From Sphingobium sp. TKS (GTDB lineage Bacteria; Pseudomonadota; Alphaproteobacteria; Sphingomonadales; Sphingomonadaceae), in contig NZ_CP005083.1 in assembly GCF_001563265.1 (NCBI RefSeq), positions 1 through 62,500 on the forward strand: a stretch of DNA of 62,500 nt. The letters are read 5' to 3'. Made by a program: the position numbers and the translations under genes. This document shows positions 60,416 through 62,500 of the stretch, piece after piece; the stretch's first letter is position 1, and every line of letters begins with the position of its first letter. The notes below the pieces were generated by a model. The model saw only the letters and a program-made list of their open reading frames with translations, was not told the DNA's origin and ran no database searches.

Positions 60416-61909
60416 TCAGGCGGGCGCCTGCACCGGCGGCGCCCGCCGCACGACCAGCGCGACCAATTCCAGCAGAGTGCCCCGCGCGCACAGCATCAAT
60501 GCGGCCAGAAAGGCGAGCCCGCCCGCCGGCACCAATATCCCCAGCCGAATCGGCGCGGCGAGTGGCGGCAATATCCGGTCGACCGCCATCACCGCCGCAG
60601 CCATCAAGAGGGAGCAGCCAAGCCCCGGCGCCGCCGCGCGCATCAGGTCGATCAGCCGCAGCCCCATCGGCGCACCCGCCAGCCGGGCGGTGATGAGCGT
60701 GAGAATCGGGAAGGCGCAAAGCCATGCCCAGGCCAGGCCGATGGCGCCGAATCGAATCCCGATGAAAAAGGCGGCCGGCATCAGCACCGCGCCCACCGCC
60801 GCCACCCGCGCGGTCGTCCCCGGCCTTCCCAGGGCATTGCTGACCGGCGCGAACATCACCTGCAACGTCATGAACGGCATGGCGAGAGCGAGAATCGCGA
60901 CGAAGGGCGCCATATCCCGCCACTTCGCGCCGAACAGGGTTTCGACCAGCGGCCCGGCCGTCGCCGCCATGCCCAGATAGACCGGGCAGGAAATCAGCAG
61001 CAGCAACCGCACCGCCTTGCAGAAGGACCATGCGATTCGCGCCGGGTCCTTCTGCATCCGCGCATAGGCTGGAAAGGCGACGTCATTGAGCGGCGGGATG
61101 AATTTGCTGACGAAAATCTGCGTCAGGAACAGCGCTTCGGCATAAAGGCCCAATTGATGCGGCTCCAGCACCCGCCCGCCGATGAAGATATCGGCCTGGC
61201 TCTGCACGATCCAGAAAAGCTGGCCGCCCAGCAGCGACGCGCCATAGGCGACCATCGCCCCGGTCCCGCGAAAATCGAAGCTGGGAATCGGCCTGAACCT
61301 GGTCGCCAGCACATAGCCTATGCCCTTGACCCAAAACCCCGCAATGGGCGCGAATACCAAGGTCCACACGCCCCAACCCGACAGCGCCCCCGTCAGCGCC
61401 ACAGCCGCCGAAGCGATGGCCGCGATCAGGTTGACCAGCGCGGGCCGCCGAAAATCCATCGCCCGGCCCATGATCGCCTCGGGAATCGAGATGAAGGGCG
61501 TGGATAGATATAGCAGCGCCTGCACGCGCAAGAGCTGCGCGACCATGGGCTGGTCATAATAGCTCGCAGCCAGCGGAGCGACCGCGAGCTGCGCCAGGGC
61601 AAGCCCGCCGTTCAGCAACAGCATGATCCCGAACGCCTGCCGCAGCTTATGCGTCTCGATCGTCTCGGACTGCACCAGGGCGCTCACCAGCCCATAGCCA
61701 TTGAGGAAGGTCGCAAAGTTCAGAATCACCTGAGTCATCGCAAACAGGCCGTAATCGGCCGGATCGAGCAGCCGGATCACCGCCAGAGTCACGATCCAGC
61801 TCAGCATTTGCGCCACGATCTGGCTGCCCGATCGCCAGAGAATCGCGCTTCTTATCCTTGTGCCAAAACCGGCGTCGTCCGCGTCGGCGTCCTGCAAACC
61901 CATTGTCAT
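60416..61909 (-). CDS. Polysaccharide flippase (MOP superfamily, Wzx-like)
   Basis: 497-residue membrane protein with about 12-14 helices. It resembles O-antigen or exopolysaccharide flippases (GFGTRIRSAILWRSGSQ N-terminus, long helical core). It would move lipid-linked oligosaccharide across the inner membrane. No glycosyltransferases are beside it in the window, so its substrate is unknown. ATG 61909 or 61903 could start it. Confidence 0.85.
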   Translation of the reverse strand: MTMGLQDADADDAGFGTRIRSAILWRSGSQIVAQMLSWIVTLAVIRLLDPADYGLFAMTQVILNFATFLNGYGLVSALVQSETIETHKLRQAFGIMLLLNGGLALAQLAVAPLAASYYDQPMVAQLLRVQALLYLSTPFISIPEAIMGRAMDFRRPALVNLIAAIASAAVALTGALSGWGVWTLVFAPIAGFWVKGIGYVLATRFRPIPSFDFRGTGAMVAYGASLLGGQLFWIVQSQADIFIGGRVLEPHQLGLYAEALFLTQIFVSKFIPPLNDVAFPAYARMQKDPARIAWSFCKAVRLLLLISCPVYLGMAATAGPLVETLFGAKWRDMAPFVAILALAMPFMTLQVMFAPVSNALGRPGTTARVAAVGAVLMPAAFFIGIRFGAIGLAWAWLCAFPILTLITARLAGAPMGLRLIDLMRAAAPGLGCSLLMAAAVMAVDRILPPLAAPIRLGILVPAGGLAFLAALMLCARGTLLELVALVVRRAPPVQAPA

Positions 61910-61994
61910 TCCCAATTTCTGGAGCGTTGTGTCTCGTGAAACCGCTCTATCGGCCAAGTTCCAAAAAATTCTGAAACAAAAGTGCAAAAAGGGT

Positions 61995-62023
61995 TTGACG
62001 GTTCAGGAAGCCCTCCATATATG
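61995..62023 (+). promoter_or_regulatory. rRNA operon promoter
   Basis: TTGACG at 61995-62000 and TATATG at 62018-62023, with a 17-bp spacer. An A-rich stretch just upstream resembles an UP element. The start site would be near 62030, giving a leader of about 320 nt before 16S rRNA. Confidence 0.8.
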
Positions 62024-62353
62024 CCCGTCTCACCGGACGGGACAGCGCCACTGAGGCACTGGAATGGACGGTCGCCAACATAGACGGACGCCAAGTCCCT
62101 CGCACGAAAGTTCGAGGAAGATTGGTTGTCCGCTTCTGATTTTGGTGTGTTCTTTGACATTGTTGATTGATGAAGGGACATGTGGGCGGCGGCTCCGGGT
62201 CTTGGCGGCTTTCAGGCGCTGGGTACTCGGTTAAATTTAGCCAGACCTCACAATGTCCTTACGTAACCATGTAAGAAATTTGTGCAGGAATGGCTCCTGA
62301 AAATGAGCGGTTCATGTTTGGGCTTATTCCGCCTGGATATGGATCGGACATCA
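62024..62353 (+). other. rRNA operon leader
   Basis: About 330 bp without a protein gene. A boxA-like antitermination signal (GTGTTCTTTGACAT) is at 62147-62160. Segments near 62172 (AAGGGACATGTG) and near 62246 (CACAATGTCCTT) could pair to form a leader stem, and a CTTAC/GTAAG hairpin follows. Confidence 0.7.
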
Positions 62354-62500
62354 AACTTGAGAGTTTGATCCTGGCTCAGAACGAACGCTGGCGGCATGCC
62401 TAATACATGCAAGTCGAACGAGATCTTCGGATCTAGTGGCGCACGGGTGCGTAACGCGTGGGAATCTGCCCTTGGGTTCGGAATAACGTTTGGAAACGAA
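62354..62500 (+). rRNA. rrs: 16S ribosomal RNA, 5' end only
   Basis: The conserved 5' sequence AACTTGAGAGTTTGATCCTG begins here, followed by CTCAGAACGAACGCTGGCGG and the ACATGCAAGTCGAACG segment. Only the first 147 bases are in the window; the rest, and the 23S and 5S genes, lie to the right. The gene runs away from the origin, with the replication fork. Confidence 0.97.

Noticed and set aside
61929..61944. Third class of parS-like site at the flippase start
   Set aside because: Only 13 of 16 positions match and the central CACGTG core is broken (CTCGTG), unlike the other sites.

Overview
The window looks like the right-hand side of the replication origin of a sphingomonad (Sphingobium/Sphingomonas-type alphaproteobacterium). 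The evidence is gene content (DUF1491, DUF3576, DUF4167, DUF6489, MmcB, TrhO), high GC, and a gene order typical of alphaproteobacterial origins: ppsR-maf-aroE-coaE-dnaQ beside DnaA boxes, then leuS-lptE-holA, rho, mnmE-mnmG-rsmG-parA-parB. The species cannot be named from this. Most conserved genes lie on the plus strand, as expected if the fork moves left to right from position 1.

Layout. 1-172: DnaA boxes, the edge of oriC. 173-5839: ppsR, maf, aroE, coaE, dnaQ, hpf, ptsN, a thioesterase and a DUF1491 gene. 6013-11682: a SleB-type hydrolase, mmcB (with a LexA-type box), an ankyrin protein, SCO1, a cysteine-cluster protein, a metallopeptidase, trhO and pdeM (also with a LexA-type box). 11873-17531: a TonB-dependent receptor, a YggS-type PLP protein, a divergent ThiE-like protein, an exported protein and a DUF3576 lipoprotein. 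17612-26967: leuS, lptE, holA, msrB, PBP1A, a retropepsin-like protease and rho. 27125-35708: a TerC-type protein, a quinone oxidoreductase, a dienelactone hydrolase, then DUF6489-mnmE-mnmG-rsmG-parA-parB with parS sites. 35791-47681: pepN, an Mla-type lipid transport operon, a HAD phosphatase, a 2-hydroxyacid dehydrogenase with a cystathionine gamma-synthase-like enzyme, and an Lhr-type helicase. 48188-61909: gyrB, tag, ppa, an M61 peptidase, hisS-prfA-prmC, DUF4167, yciA, a CBS protein and a polysaccharide flippase. 61995-62500: rRNA promoter, leader and the first bases of 16S rRNA.

How the parts work together. The region groups initiation (DnaA boxes), replication (dnaQ, holA, gyrB), segregation (ParA, ParB, two perfect and two imperfect parS sites), translation (leuS, hisS, prfA, prmC, hpf, 16S) and DNA repair (mmcB, pdeM, Lhr-type helicase, tag). 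Envelope genes (lptE, PBP1A, MlaEFD plus lipoprotein, TonB receptor, flippase) fill the gaps.

I see no prophage, transposase, CRISPR array or clear foreign island. The most interesting signals are regulatory or structural: parS sites written inside rsmG and a lipoprotein gene, LexA-type boxes at two repair genes, a ligase-associated repair cassette split across 34 kb, and a family of dispersed palindromic repeats, two of which are long and short versions of one element.
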